DNA from: Ensifer sp. LC11 | GTDB lineage: Bacteria; Pseudomonadota; Alphaproteobacteria; Rhizobiales; Rhizobiaceae | Assembly: GCF_001695835.1 (NCBI RefSeq) | Contig: NZ_MBSO01000029.1 | Location: forward strand, 1-64,000 | DNA length: 64,000 bases | Direction: 5' to 3' | Shown here: in pieces, positions 8,024 to 16,653 of the stretch | How the letters are laid out: the number at the start of each line of letters is the position of its first letter | Position numbering within the stretch: the stretch's first letter is position 1 | The notes under the pieces: generated by a model | What the model was told of the DNA's origin: nothing | Seen by the model: only the letters and a program-made list of their open reading frames with translations | Database searches by the model: none | Program-made: the position numbers and the translations under genes

Positions 8024-9064
8024 ATGACAAAGTTTAAGCTCGAATACATCTGGCTCGACGGTTATAAGCCCACCCCGAACCTGCGCGGCAAGACCCTGAT
8101 CAAGGAATTCGACGCTTTCCCGACGCTTGAACAGCTGCCGTTCTGGGGCTTTGACGGTTCCTCGACGATGCAGGCCGAAGGCAGCAGCTCGGACTGCGTG
8201 CTGAAGCCGGTTGCCGTCTATCCGGATCCCGAGCGCAAGAACGGCGTTCTGGTTCTCTGCGAAGTCATGATGCCCGATGCCAAGACGCCGCATCCGTCCA
8301 ACACCCGCGCGTCGATCCTCGACGACGACGGCGCCTGGTTCGGCTTCGAGCAGGAATACTTCTTCTATCAGAACGGCCGCCCGCTCGGCTTCCCGGATGC
8401 CGGCTACCCTGCGCCGCAGGGCCCCTATTACTGCGGCGTCGGCTTCAGCAACGTCGGCGACGTTGCCCGCAAGATCGTCGAAGAGCACCTCGACATCTGC
8501 CTGGCTGCCGGCATCAACCATGAAGGCATCAATGCCGAAGTCGCCAAGGGTCAGTGGGAATTCCAGGTGTTCGGCAAGGGCTCGCGCAAGGCGGCCGACG
8601 AAATCTGGCTCGCCCGCTACCTGCTGCAGCGTCTGACCGAAAAGTACGGCATTGATGTCGAATACCACTGCAAGCCGCTCGGCGACACCGACTGGAACGG
8701 CTCGGGCATGCATGCCAACTTCTCGACCGCCTATATGCGCGAAGTCGGCGGCAAGGAGTACTTCGAAAGCCTGATGGAGGCCTTTGCCGAAGCCCGCGCC
8801 GATCACATCGCCGTCTACGGTCCTGACAACCACATGCGCCTGACCGGCAAGCACGAAACCGCCTCGATCCACCAGTTCAGCTACGGCGTGGCTGACCGCG
8901 GTGCTTCGATCCGCGTTCCGCACAGCTTCGTCAACAACGACTACAAGGGTTACCTGGAAGACCGCCGCCCGAACTCCATGGGCGACCCCTACCAGATCGC
9001 TTCGCAGATCCTGAAGACGATCTCCACCGTCCCGACCGACGTCGAAAAGCGCGAAGCCGCCTGA
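8024..9064 (+). CDS. glnII: Glutamine synthetase, type II (eukaryote-like)
   Basis: A 346-residue GSII, far shorter than the ~470-residue bacterial GSI. Typical GSII stretches are LEYIWLDGYKPTPNLRGKT, FWGFDGSSTMQAEG, NHEGINAEVAKGQWEFQ and NDYKGYLEDRRPNS. It makes glutamine from glutamate, ammonium and ATP in the cytoplasm, normally as an octamer or decamer, and unlike GSI is not adenylylated. Rhizobia carry it in addition to glnA and turn it on under nitrogen limitation. It is monocistronic: a sigma-54 promoter precedes it and a very strong terminator follows. Confidence 0.97.
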   Translation: MTKFKLEYIWLDGYKPTPNLRGKTLIKEFDAFPTLEQLPFWGFDGSSTMQAEGSSSDCVLKPVAVYPDPERKNGVLVLCEVMMPDAKTPHPSNTRASILDDDGAWFGFEQEYFFYQNGRPLGFPDAGYPAPQGPYYCGVGFSNVGDVARKIVEEHLDICLAAGINHEGINAEVAKGQWEFQVFGKGSRKAADEIWLARYLLQRLTEKYGIDVEYHCKPLGDTDWNGSGMHANFSTAYMREVGGKEYFESLMEAFAEARADHIAVYGPDNHMRLTGKHETASIHQFSYGVADRGASIRVPHSFVNNDYKGYLEDRRPNSMGDPYQIASQILKTISTVPTDVEKREAA

Positions 9065-9125
9065 TTTTTCAGGCCCGGTGTTCACGAGGGCGCCGGGCCG
9101 AAATCGACGGGGTTGCGCTTTTCGC

Positions 9126-9172
9126 GACCAAACAAAAACGCCCCGCGATCCGCGGGGCGTTTTTGTTTGGTC
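9126..9172. terminator. Strong bidirectional intrinsic terminator
   Basis: Two perfectly complementary 22-base arms (9126-9147 and 9151-9172) with a 3-base loop. The GC core CGCGGGGCG is flanked by an A-rich arm on one side and a T-rich arm on the other, so both strands read as hairpin plus U tract. It ends glnII and, in the opposite direction, the ABC transporter operon finishing at 9187. Confidence 0.93.
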
Positions 9173-9186
9173 CTATCGGCAACGGT

Positions 9187-10113
9187 TCAGGCCGCGCGCA
9201 CGAAGTGATCGGGCTCCACTTCGCGGATCGTCTCCTGGGTCGCCGCCGAGCGTCGACGGGTTTCGTTCGCTTCCGAGGCGCTGACTTGCGCATTCGGGTC
9301 GTCGAAGCGGATGTCCGGATCCGGCACGGCCGAAAGCAGCAGCTTCGTATAGGGATGCGCCGGATTGTCGATGACCTTGCCGGTATTGCCCCATTCGACG
9401 ATCTGGCCGGCATACATCACCGCGATATCTTCGGCGACGTAGCGGGCGGTCGCGATGTCGTGGGTGATGTAGAGCAGGCCGAGGTTCATCTCGCGCTTCA
9501 TTTCGCTCAAGAGATTGAGCACACCGAGCCGGACCGAGACGTCGAGCATCGAGGTCGGCTCGTCGGCGACGATGACCTCGGGCTTTGCCGCCAGTGCCCG
9601 GGCGATGTTGACGCGCTGGCGCTGGCCGCCGGAGAGCTCGTGCGGGTATTTCGGCGCGACGATTTCAGGATCGAGCTTCACCTGCCGGAGCAGCGCCTTG
9701 ATCTCCTCGTTGATGGACGCCCCCTTGATGTCAGGGCGATGCAGCATCAGCGGGCGCTTCAGATGGTAGGCAATCGTGTGGGCCGGATTGAGCGAGGCGA
9801 AAGGATCCTGGAAGATCATCTGCACCGAGCGGCGATAGTCGGTGATCTCCTTCGCTCCTGCCGCATCGACGGGCTTGCCCTTGAAGAGCAGCCGCCCTTC
9901 GCTCGGCTCATATTCACGCATGGCGATGCGAGCACAGGTGGTCTTGCCGCTGCCGGATTCACCGACGACGGCGAGCGCCCGCCCGGCGTGGAGCGAAAAG
10001 GTGATCGACCGCGCGGCGCGCACGGCGCCCGGACCATGGCCGAAGGTCTTGCTGACCTTTTCCAAGGTCAGGATGGGGGCCAGCGTCCGAATGGGTGCGG
10101 ATGTGCCGGTCAT
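9187..10113 (-). CDS. Oligopeptide-family ABC transporter ATPase (DppF-like)
   Basis: A 308-residue ATPase with Walker A GESGSGKTTC, signature LSGGQRQRV and Walker B VIVADEPTS. It ends in the oligopeptide-transporter C-terminal domain (NPAHPYTKLLLSAVPDPD). Its start overlaps the stop of the companion ATPase by ATGA, and GGAGG lies nine bases upstream. With the DppD-like subunit it forms the heterodimeric motor of the importer. It is the last gene of the operon and stops against the terminator at 9126-9172. The substrate is discussed with the binding protein and the GH3 enzyme. Confidence 0.92.
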   Translation of the reverse strand: MTGTSAPIRTLAPILTLEKVSKTFGHGPGAVRAARSITFSLHAGRALAVVGESGSGKTTCARIAMREYEPSEGRLLFKGKPVDAAGAKEITDYRRSVQMIFQDPFASLNPAHTIAYHLKRPLMLHRPDIKGASINEEIKALLRQVKLDPEIVAPKYPHELSGGQRQRVNIARALAAKPEVIVADEPTSMLDVSVRLGVLNLLSEMKREMNLGLLYITHDIATARYVAEDIAVMYAGQIVEWGNTGKVIDNPAHPYTKLLLSAVPDPDIRFDDPNAQVSASEANETRRRSAATQETIREVEPDHFVRAA

Positions 10114-10913
10114 CGAAGAACGCCTCCGTGCAGCGAGGGGAAGGAGGCCCAGAGCTTCTTGGTATAGTCGTGCTCCGGTGTCCGGTAGATGGCATCGGCC
10201 GTGCCCTGCTCGACCAGCTTGCCGCCGAGCATGATGCCGATGCGGTCGCAGAACTGCACCATCAGCCCGAGGTCGTGGGTGATGAAGAGCACGGCAAAGC
10301 CGAGCTTGCGGCGGAGCTCGTTGATCCGCTGCAGGATCTCGCGCTGCACGACGACATCAAGCGCCGTCGTCGGTTCGTCCATGACGATCAACCGCGGATT
10401 GAGCGCCAGGCAGATGGCAATGACGATGCGCTGGCGCATGCCGCCGGAAAACTGATGCGGGTAGTCGCGCATCCGGTCCGGCGAGATGTCGACGAGCCTG
10501 AGCATCTCGGCGGTGCGATCGCGCGCGGCGGCCCGGCTTATGCGCTTATGCGTCTTCAGCACGTCGTAGAACTGCTGCTCGATGCGCAAGACGGGGTTCA
10601 GCGAGTTCATCGCGCTCTGGAACACCATCGCCACTTCGCGCCAGCGGAAGTCGGCAAGGTCCTTCTGGTCGAGATCGAGCACGTTTCTGCTGTCAAGCAG
10701 GATGGCGCTTTGCTTGCGGATCAGCGCCGGCGGCTTGTGCAGCCGGCTGATGGCAAAGGCGATGGTGCTCTTGCCGCAGCCGGATTCGCCGGCAAGGCCG
10801 AAGACTTCGCCGGGAGCGACGTCGAAGCTGACGTCGTCAACGGCGCGGAAATCGTTGGTCTCGCCGATGTAGTCAATGGTGAGGTTCTTGACGGAAAGCA
10901 GAGGCGTGGTCAC
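10110..10913 (-). CDS. Oligopeptide-family ABC transporter ATPase (DppD-like)
   Basis: A 267-residue ATPase with Walker A GESGCGKSTI, signature FSGGMRQRI, Walker B LIVMDEPTT and a C-terminal TPEHDYTKKLWAS segment. The start is a GTG at 10913 that overlaps the stop of the permease gene (GTGA) and follows GGAGG by nine bases. A longer reading frame upstream runs antisense-free through the permease gene but is unlike the family and was rejected. It pairs with the DppF-like ATPase. Confidence 0.92.
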   Translation of the reverse strand: MTTPLLSVKNLTIDYIGETNDFRAVDDVSFDVAPGEVFGLAGESGCGKSTIAFAISRLHKPPALIRKQSAILLDSRNVLDLDQKDLADFRWREVAMVFQSAMNSLNPVLRIEQQFYDVLKTHKRISRAAARDRTAEMLRLVDISPDRMRDYPHQFSGGMRQRIVIAICLALNPRLIVMDEPTTALDVVVQREILQRINELRRKLGFAVLFITHDLGLMVQFCDRIGIMLGGKLVEQGTADAIYRTPEHDYTKKLWASFPSLHGGVLR

Positions 10914-11800
10914 AGGCGGCCCTCCCCGGAGCGGATAAGGGCCTGCCAGCGGCCGAGCCGGTTGCCGGTGCGCAGCCGCGGATTGGCGATCTCGTCGACG
11001 GCGAAGTTGAGGAGCGACAGGCCGATGCCGAGGAAGGCGAGTGCGAAGCAGGGCGTCAGGATATCCCACCAGGCGCCGACCGAAAGCGCCGAGGCCTTCT
11101 GCGCGGCATAGAGCATGGTGCCCCAGGAAACGACCTTGGGATCGCCCAAACCCAGGAACTCCAACGTCGCCTGGGTGATGATCGCAAAGATCACGCTGCC
11201 GATGAAGTTGATGCCGACGATCGAGATCAGGTTGGGGAAGATCTCGAAGGTCATGATCCGCCAGCGCGGCTCACCCATCATCTCGGCGGATTTGACGTAG
11301 TCTTTCTGCTTGACCGACAGCGTCTCGGCGCGGGTGACGCGTGCGCCCCAGGCCCAGGATGTGCCGCCGAGGATGAGCGCGATGACCCAGGGGCTCGCCT
11401 GGCCGATAAAGGCGGCAAGCACGAGGAGCAGCGGCAGGTTCGGCACGACGAGCACCATGTTGGTGAAGAAGCTGATGACTTCGTCCACCTTGCCGCCGCG
11501 ATAGCCGGCGATGATGCCGAGTGCCGTGCCGACGGCGGTGATCAAAAGACCGGCGCCGAAGCCGACGGCGAGTGACGTGCGGGCGCCATAGACGAGGCGC
11601 GCGAAGACGTCCTGGCCGATGCGGGTGGTGCCGAGCCAATGCTGAAGCGATGGCGCCTGGTGCGGCCGGCCGACGCGGGCGCTCGGATCATAGGAGGTCA
11701 GCAAGGGTGCGGCGATCGCGATGAGCAGGATGAAGGCGACGATCAGAGCGCCGACCATGGCCTTGCGATTGTGGATGAGCGGGAAGGAGGAGGTCTTCAT
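10910..11800 (-). CDS. Oligopeptide-family ABC permease (DppC-like)
   Basis: A 296-residue permease with an N-terminal helix (VGALIVAFILLIAIAAPLL), the OppC-type linker (YDPSARVGRPHQAPSLQHWL) and a BPD transport domain with an EAA-type loop near AEMMGEPRWRIMTFEIFPNL. About six membrane helices are visible. It forms the channel with the DppB-like subunit, whose stop codon is one base upstream of this ATG. A GAGGG ribosome site lies inside the end of that gene, so the two are probably translationally coupled. Confidence 0.92.
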   Translation of the reverse strand: MKTSSFPLIHNRKAMVGALIVAFILLIAIAAPLLTSYDPSARVGRPHQAPSLQHWLGTTRIGQDVFARLVYGARTSLAVGFGAGLLITAVGTALGIIAGYRGGKVDEVISFFTNMVLVVPNLPLLLVLAAFIGQASPWVIALILGGTSWAWGARVTRAETLSVKQKDYVKSAEMMGEPRWRIMTFEIFPNLISIVGINFIGSVIFAIITQATLEFLGLGDPKVVSWGTMLYAAQKASALSVGAWWDILTPCFALAFLGIGLSLLNFAVDEIANPRLRTGNRLGRWQALIRSGEGRL

Positions 11801-11801
11801 A

Positions 11802-12779
11802 TCAGGCCCTCTTCAGTCGCGGGTCGAGCAGCACGTAACTGACGTCGACGACAAAGTTGGCGACGAGCATGGTGGCGGTCATGATCAGAAGCTGTCCCTG
11901 GATGACGGGATAATCGCGGGCGAGGATCGCCTGGTAGAGAATGTTGCCAAGGCCCGGATAGTTGAACACGACCTCGGTCACCAGCGAGCCGCCGAGCACG
12001 GTGCCGATGGCGATTGCGAGGCTTGAAACGGTCGGCAGCAGCGCGTTGCGAGCGGCATACCAGAGCATCACGCGGGTGTCGGAAAGCCCCTTGGCGCGAG
12101 CCATGACGATGTAGTCCTCGCCGAGCAGGTTGATCATGTTGTTGCGCATGGTCACGGCGAATCCGCCGGTCAGAACGGCACAGAGCGTGATCATCGGCAG
12201 GATGCCGTGATAAAGGACGCTGCCGAGATATTCGAGCGTGAAGGCCGGATCGAGGGCCGGGTCGGCGGCATAGCCGGTCGGAAACCAGCCGAGCGTGAAG
12301 CCGAAGGTGAAGACCACGATCAGCGAGGTGACGACAGCCGGAACCGAGGTCGCGAAGATCGCGCCGACGGAGACGATGACGTCGAACAGGCTGCCGCGCC
12401 GCCAGGCCGCGAGAATGCCGAGGAAGGTGCCGAGCGCGAAGCTCACCAGCGTCGCGGTGCCCATCAGGCCGACGGTCCAGACCAGCGCATTGCCGAGCAC
12501 CGTGGTCACCGGCAGCGGGAAATACTTGATCGAGCGGCCGAGATCGCCGCTGAAGATGCTGCCGAGATAGGTGAGATACTGCTGCCAGAGCGGCCCGTCG
12601 ACGAAGCCGAAAGTCAGCTTCAAGGCCTGCAGGCTTTCGGGCGGCAACTCGGCGCCGGCGCTCGAAAACATGATCTGCACCGGATCGCCCGGCATCAGCC
12701 GCGGCAGAAAGAAGTTGATCGTCGCGGCTGCAACGAAGGCCGCCAGATAAAAGCACAGGCGGCGTAGCAGAAAGGCCAT
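11802..12779 (-). CDS. Oligopeptide-family ABC permease (DppB-like)
   Basis: A 325-residue permease with the OppB-type N terminus (MAFLLRRLCFYLAAFVAAA, then FFLPRLMPGDP) and six membrane helices. It has the conserved loop ARAKGLSDTRVMLWYAARNA. The start at 12779 was taken because GGAG lies six bases upstream, while the ATG at 12791 has no ribosome site. It heads the membrane part of the operon. About 180 bases containing a hairpin separate it from the binding-protein gene upstream. Confidence 0.9.
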   Translation of the reverse strand: MAFLLRRLCFYLAAFVAAATINFFLPRLMPGDPVQIMFSSAGAELPPESLQALKLTFGFVDGPLWQQYLTYLGSIFSGDLGRSIKYFPLPVTTVLGNALVWTVGLMGTATLVSFALGTFLGILAAWRRGSLFDVIVSVGAIFATSVPAVVTSLIVVFTFGFTLGWFPTGYAADPALDPAFTLEYLGSVLYHGILPMITLCAVLTGGFAVTMRNNMINLLGEDYIVMARAKGLSDTRVMLWYAARNALLPTVSSLAIAIGTVLGGSLVTEVVFNYPGLGNILYQAILARDYPVIQGQLLIMTATMLVANFVVDVSYVLLDPRLKRA

Positions 12780-12911
12780 CGGGAACTCCATCGACTGCGG
12801 CCGCCGCGGGAGGCGTCAGGCGGCAGGGCTGTCTTCTTGTCGGGCCGCGCGGCTGGCAAGAGCCGGGACGGTCGCGTGGCAGGCGAAGGCCGCCTGCCAG
12901 TGATCGGGAAT

Positions 12912-12951
12912 TACGGCGCCCTCACGGAACGTCGTCCGAAAGAGCGCCGTA
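12912..12951 (-). promoter_or_regulatory. Hairpin between binding-protein and permease genes
   Basis: Perfect 8-base arms TACGGCGC (12912-12919) and GCGCCGTA (12944-12951) lie just after the binding-protein stop. Such hairpins often protect the 3' end of the binding-protein transcript or partly stop transcription, giving more binding protein than permease. The role here is inferred. Confidence 0.45.
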
Positions 12952-12963
12952 TCTGCGATCGGG

Positions 12964-14613
12964 TTACTTCACCGGTTCAAGCGCCAAAAGGTGCAGGAGA
13001 CGCGCCGGGTTGTTGCGGGTGATCGACGGGTTGACGAAGGGGTTTTCCGCCGTTGCCCAGCCCTTGAAGCGCTTGGTGTTGTACTGGTACCAGTTCGGGT
13101 TGTTGAACACCGGCATCAGGGGCATGTTCTCGGCGACGATGCGCTGGGCCTTGTTCATCGCTTCCTTCTGCTTGGCGGGGTCGGCGGTCTGGGTGAACTT
13201 CGTCAGCTGAGCCTCGACGTCCGGATTGAACCAGCGTTGCGAGGTGAAGCGGGTCTTACCCTTGTCGCTCGAGCTGAAGGCGCGCTTGTGGGGATAGTAG
13301 GGCGAGGCGGACGCCGGCAGGCTGTTGATCGCCGCGTCGAAGGTGCCGTTGATCAGGTTGCCGGTCCAGACGGCTTCCTCCGGCGTCTCGATCTTGGCGT
13401 CGAGGCCGACAGCCTGCAGGCCTTCGACGGCGATGGTCACGGTGTCGATCCAGTCGGTCCAGGAACTCGGCACGATGATCGAAAACGCGATCTTGGTGCC
13501 ATCCGGATTGTCTCGGAAGCCGTCGCCGTCCTTGTCGGCATAACCGGCCTCGTCGAGCAGCGCCTTGGCGGCATCGGCATCATACTTGCCGTATTTGCCG
13601 AAATCGGCCGCGACCGACGGATCGGCCCAACTCTTGTAGAGCTCGCCCATGCCGGCCGGGTCTTCGTTGAGCGTCGGATAGCCGTAGCCGGCGACGTCGA
13701 CCATGGTGCCGCGGTCGAGCGCCATCGAGGCGGCGCGGCGGAACTTCACGTCGTTGAAGGCCTTGCGGTTGTTTTCGTTGGCGGTTTCCTGGTTGAACAG
13801 GAAGGCGACCATGCTGCTTGGCGAATACCAGAAGTGAAAATGCTCCGGGTCCTTGGCGACATAGACGTTCTCGATATCCGGGATGAAGGATACGCCCCAG
13901 TCGAGCGTGCCCGACGCGGTCGCCGTCAGGATCTGGTTGTTGTCGGCAAGCTGCGGGAAGCGCACGCAGTCGATCTTCAAGGTCGCGGCATCCCAGTAAT
14001 GCGGGTTGCGGCACTGGTCGTAGGTCTGGCCGGTGAAGCGCGGGATTTCCGTCAGCGGGCCGCTACCGACAGGCGTTTCGTTGGCGAAGGTCACCGGCTC
14101 GGCGATGTCCTTCCAGACGTGCTCGGGAACGATCGGCAGCTGCGCCAGCTGTTCGGCGGCAAGAGAGCTCGGGTTGGCGAGCGTGAAGCGCACGGTCTCT
14201 CCATCGACGGCTTCGACACCGGTGATGAAGGTCCAGATGCTGACGAAGTCGAGCGCCGGGTACTTCTTCAGATAGTCATAAGTGAACTTGACGTCGGCAG
14301 CCGTTAGCGGCTTGCCGTCCGACCATTTCAGGTTCGGGCGGAGCTTGAACTCGATCGACTTCAGGTCGTCGGAAAGCTTGAAGCTTTCGGCGAGACGAAA
14401 GACCGGTTTGTTGCCGTCAAAGCGGTTGAAGACGACGAGCGGCTCGTAGATGAAGTCGAGTGTGCTCTGGCGCGCCGAGGTCTGGTTGAACGGGTTGAAG
14501 TTGCGCACCCAGGTCGTCGCCGGCTCGATATTGGCCGTCAGCACGGTCTGGGCCGCCGCCGGGCCCGCGATGAGGGCGAGCGCGGTCGCTGCGCCGAGAA
14601 GCGATTTTTTCAC
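12964..14613 (-). CDS. ABC transporter substrate-binding protein, SBP family 5
   Basis: A 549-residue periplasmic protein with a Sec signal peptide (cleavage after about residue 21, GPAAA/Q). The SBP_bac_5 body has FKLRPNLKWSDGKPLTAADV. The early WVRNFNPFN segment resembles members of this family that bind oligosaccharides such as cellobiose or chitobiose rather than peptides (recalled similarity). Translation starts at a GTG at 14613, eight bases after GGGGA. The GH3 beta-N-acetylhexosaminidase 41 bases upstream also argues for an amino-sugar oligomer or a muropeptide as ligand. A plain dipeptide ligand remains possible. Confidence 0.85.
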   Translation of the reverse strand: MKKSLLGAATALALIAGPAAAQTVLTANIEPATTWVRNFNPFNQTSARQSTLDFIYEPLVVFNRFDGNKPVFRLAESFKLSDDLKSIEFKLRPNLKWSDGKPLTAADVKFTYDYLKKYPALDFVSIWTFITGVEAVDGETVRFTLANPSSLAAEQLAQLPIVPEHVWKDIAEPVTFANETPVGSGPLTEIPRFTGQTYDQCRNPHYWDAATLKIDCVRFPQLADNNQILTATASGTLDWGVSFIPDIENVYVAKDPEHFHFWYSPSSMVAFLFNQETANENNRKAFNDVKFRRAASMALDRGTMVDVAGYGYPTLNEDPAGMGELYKSWADPSVAADFGKYGKYDADAAKALLDEAGYADKDGDGFRDNPDGTKIAFSIIVPSSWTDWIDTVTIAVEGLQAVGLDAKIETPEEAVWTGNLINGTFDAAINSLPASASPYYPHKRAFSSSDKGKTRFTSQRWFNPDVEAQLTKFTQTADPAKQKEAMNKAQRIVAENMPLMPVFNNPNWYQYNTKRFKGWATAENPFVNPSITRNNPARLLHLLALEPVK

Positions 14614-14654
14614 GGTAGTTCCCCTTTTTAGATCTTAAGGATTTCTTGTTTCGA

Positions 14655-15677
14655 TCAGGCTACGAGGACGCTTTGGAACATGTCCTCGACTTCCGCATGC
14701 ACCGCGCGCACATCGACCTTCAGCGTGCCGAGGCGGGCCTTGCCGGCATCGATGCGCTTCTGGGCGGCTGCGGTCAGCGGGCTTGCAACCTTGGCCGCCG
14801 CTTCGCTTTCGGCGAGCGTGCCGTGGCTGTGCAGCGCAATGTCGAAACCGGCGTCGAGCACTTGGCGGACGCGTTCCGGCAAGGTGCCGCGCAGCGATTC
14901 CATGAAGATGCAGTCGGAGACGAGCACGCCGTCATAACCCATGTTGTTTCGGATGACGTCGTGCATGACCGGCGAGATCGACGCCGGCAGTTCCTTGTCG
15001 AAGGCGGAATAGACGACATGGGCGACCATGGCCCAGGGCGTGTCGCGCAGCGCGACGAAGGGCTTGAAGTCGGTGGATGTCAGCAATTCGCGCGAGGCGT
15101 CGACGACCGGGCGCTCCTTGTGCGAATCGAGCGTGGCGCGGCCGTGGCCGGGGATGTGTTTCATCACAGGCATGTTGCCGGTCTCAAGCAGGCCATCGAC
15201 CACTTCGCGGCCAAGGGCTGCGATGAAGTCCGGATCGGCGCCAAAGGAACGGGCACCAATGACCGAGCTGGTAGCTGCGAACACGAGGTCGAGCACCGGC
15301 GAGCAGCCGCTCGTCAGACCAAGCTCGCTCATCATCGTGCCCATGGCCTGGCTCGACAGGCGCAGCGCCTTCTTGCCGAGGGCAAAATCGTGGCGGGCGA
15401 GTTCGGCGAATTCGCCGAAAGATCGGAAGAGCGGCCAGGGGCCGGCGTCCAGATGCTGGACGCGGCCGCCCTCCTGGTCGGTGAAGACGGGCGCGTCGTC
15501 GCGGCCGACGGCCTCGCGGAAGCGCTCGATCAGCGCCTTGGCCTGGTTGGGGTCACGCAGATTGCGACGGCCGACGAAAAGGCCGAGCGGGTTGGTCTCG
15601 CGGAAGAGCGCGAATTCGTCAGCGGAAAGCGTCGGGTTCGGAAGGCCGACAAAGAGGGCAAGCGGGGTCGAGGACAT
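14655..15677 (-). CDS. GH3 beta-N-acetylhexosaminidase (NagZ-like)
   Basis: A 340-residue cytoplasmic glycosidase (no signal peptide). It shows the NagZ hallmarks: KHIPGHG at residues 173-179, the catalytic loop DSH at 184-186, whose histidine serves as acid/base in NagZ enzymes, and the nucleophile aspartate in LVSDCIFMES at residue 255. It removes terminal N-acetylglucosamine from chito-oligomers or from GlcNAc-anhydroMurNAc peptides. It is co-directional with the ABC importer genes downstream, which suggests hydrolysis of the imported sugar. The start at 15677 excludes 52 unlikely residues of a longer frame. Confidence 0.88.
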   Translation of the reverse strand: MSSTPLALFVGLPNPTLSADEFALFRETNPLGLFVGRRNLRDPNQAKALIERFREAVGRDDAPVFTDQEGGRVQHLDAGPWPLFRSFGEFAELARHDFALGKKALRLSSQAMGTMMSELGLTSGCSPVLDLVFAATSSVIGARSFGADPDFIAALGREVVDGLLETGNMPVMKHIPGHGRATLDSHKERPVVDASRELLTSTDFKPFVALRDTPWAMVAHVVYSAFDKELPASISPVMHDVIRNNMGYDGVLVSDCIFMESLRGTLPERVRQVLDAGFDIALHSHGTLAESEAAAKVASPLTAAAQKRIDAGKARLGTLKVDVRAVHAEVEDMFQSVLVA

Positions 15678-15702
15678 CGGGGGGCTCCGGGTCGTCTGAG
15701 GG

Positions 15703-16182
15703 TTACTTGGATGGGCGGCGCAACATGCCCTGATAGATCCCCTTGTCGGGCGCGGGGATGGGCACGGCGCCGATGGTCTTGGCGTAGAAATCGACAGGGC
15801 CGGCATCGCCGACGAAGGCGTAAGCATGCCCAAGGGTCTTCATGGTATCGAGACAGCTGGAAAGCAGGGCAACGCCGATGCCCTTGCCACGGCAAGCGCT
15901 GTCGACGCCCGTCGGGCCGAAGAAGCCCGGCGCGGTCGTGTCGTAGCAGGCAAAACCGACGAGCTTGCCATCATCGATGGCGACCAGGCAGGCAATCGGC
16001 CGGCGAGCGAAGGCGACGGTTACCTCGCTCGCCCAGTTTTCGCTGAAATTCTCTCGCACCCAGTCGACGATCAGGCGCATTTCCGGCGGCAAGGCGGGAC
16101 GGATCGTCACCTTGCAGCTCTCGGTTCTCCGCTTGAGTTCGACGAGTGTCGACGAATACAAGCTCACCAGCATGTCAGGCAT
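15703..16182 (-). CDS. GNAT-family N-acetyltransferase
   Basis: A 159-residue acetyltransferase. The acetyl-CoA-binding motif A is present as GPTGVDSACRGKGIGVALLSS (the R/Q-x-x-G-x-G/A core is RGKGIG). The start at 16182 has an excellent ribosome site (GGAGGA, six bases upstream); an in-frame ATG 17 codons earlier is less likely. It ends 25 bases before the GH3 gene and seems to be the first gene of the importer operon. The substrate may be an amino sugar or an amino acid released after import; this is inference. Confidence 0.82.
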   Translation of the reverse strand: MPDMLVSLYSSTLVELKRRTESCKVTIRPALPPEMRLIVDWVRENFSENWASEVTVAFARRPIACLVAIDDGKLVGFACYDTTAPGFFGPTGVDSACRGKGIGVALLSSCLDTMKTLGHAYAFVGDAGPVDFYAKTIGAVPIPAPDKGIYQGMLRRPSK

Positions 16183-16233
16183 GTGCTCCTCCACATATTC
16201 CTTTATTAAGGAATTGCTGCCTTTGTAATGCAA

Positions 16234-16653
16234 TAGATGGAGCTATCCCTATCGGCTTGTCAATCGGCAATCATCAGATTTGGGGGTGCTGTCCGCTTTT
16301 CCTGGGGGAGGGCATCCACTGATGAAACGTTCCAGCAACCGCTGCGCTGCGTTTTAACTCCGCGCTCATGTTTGAGAGAGCGGCTGCAATCGCGGTTGGG
16401 CCAGGGATCGCCTTGAAGGCGCGAAAAACTGCGCTCTGCGACAAATTGCGCGTTTGTACAGCTTTGTTCTTGAGTTGTTCGAAATATATCTTGTTTTACA
16501 ATAACACTAAGTATTGATGTTCGCGCTCTCAAAAAGTGTGTGCTGAAGCAATGCTCGACCTTGTCGGGCATAACTCAAGTATTTCTTGAGGAAAAGTGTA
16601 TCGTTTTGTTTGCGGCTCCGACACTCGGTTCCGTTGCCGATCTGCCTGCGACG
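16234..16653. other. 420-base AT-richer intergenic region
   Basis: It separates the GNAT gene (leftward) from the end of the DUF454 gene. Two hairpins stand side by side at 16551-16590. The rest probably holds the promoter of the GNAT-GH3-importer operon. A minus-strand frame of 103 codons at 16260-16571 looks non-coding. Confidence 0.4.
16551..16590. terminator. Two adjacent hairpins downstream of DUF454
   Basis: ATGC-t-CGAC with GTCG-g-GCAT (16551-16571), then CTCAAG-N5-CTTGAG (16574-16590). They lie 64-100 bases past the end of the DUF454 gene. No U tract follows on either strand, so termination is only one possibility. Confidence 0.3.

Noticed and set aside
7655-9085. Long minus-strand reading frame opposite glnII
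   Set aside because: It mirrors the codon pattern of glnII and has no recognisable family, ribosome site or neighbour logic.
12991-14307. 438-codon plus-strand frame opposite the SBP gene
   Set aside because: Antisense shadow of a well-supported binding protein.
16260-16571. 103-codon minus-strand frame in an intergenic region
   Set aside because: No ribosome site, no family, and it runs through a hairpin; composition does not look coding.
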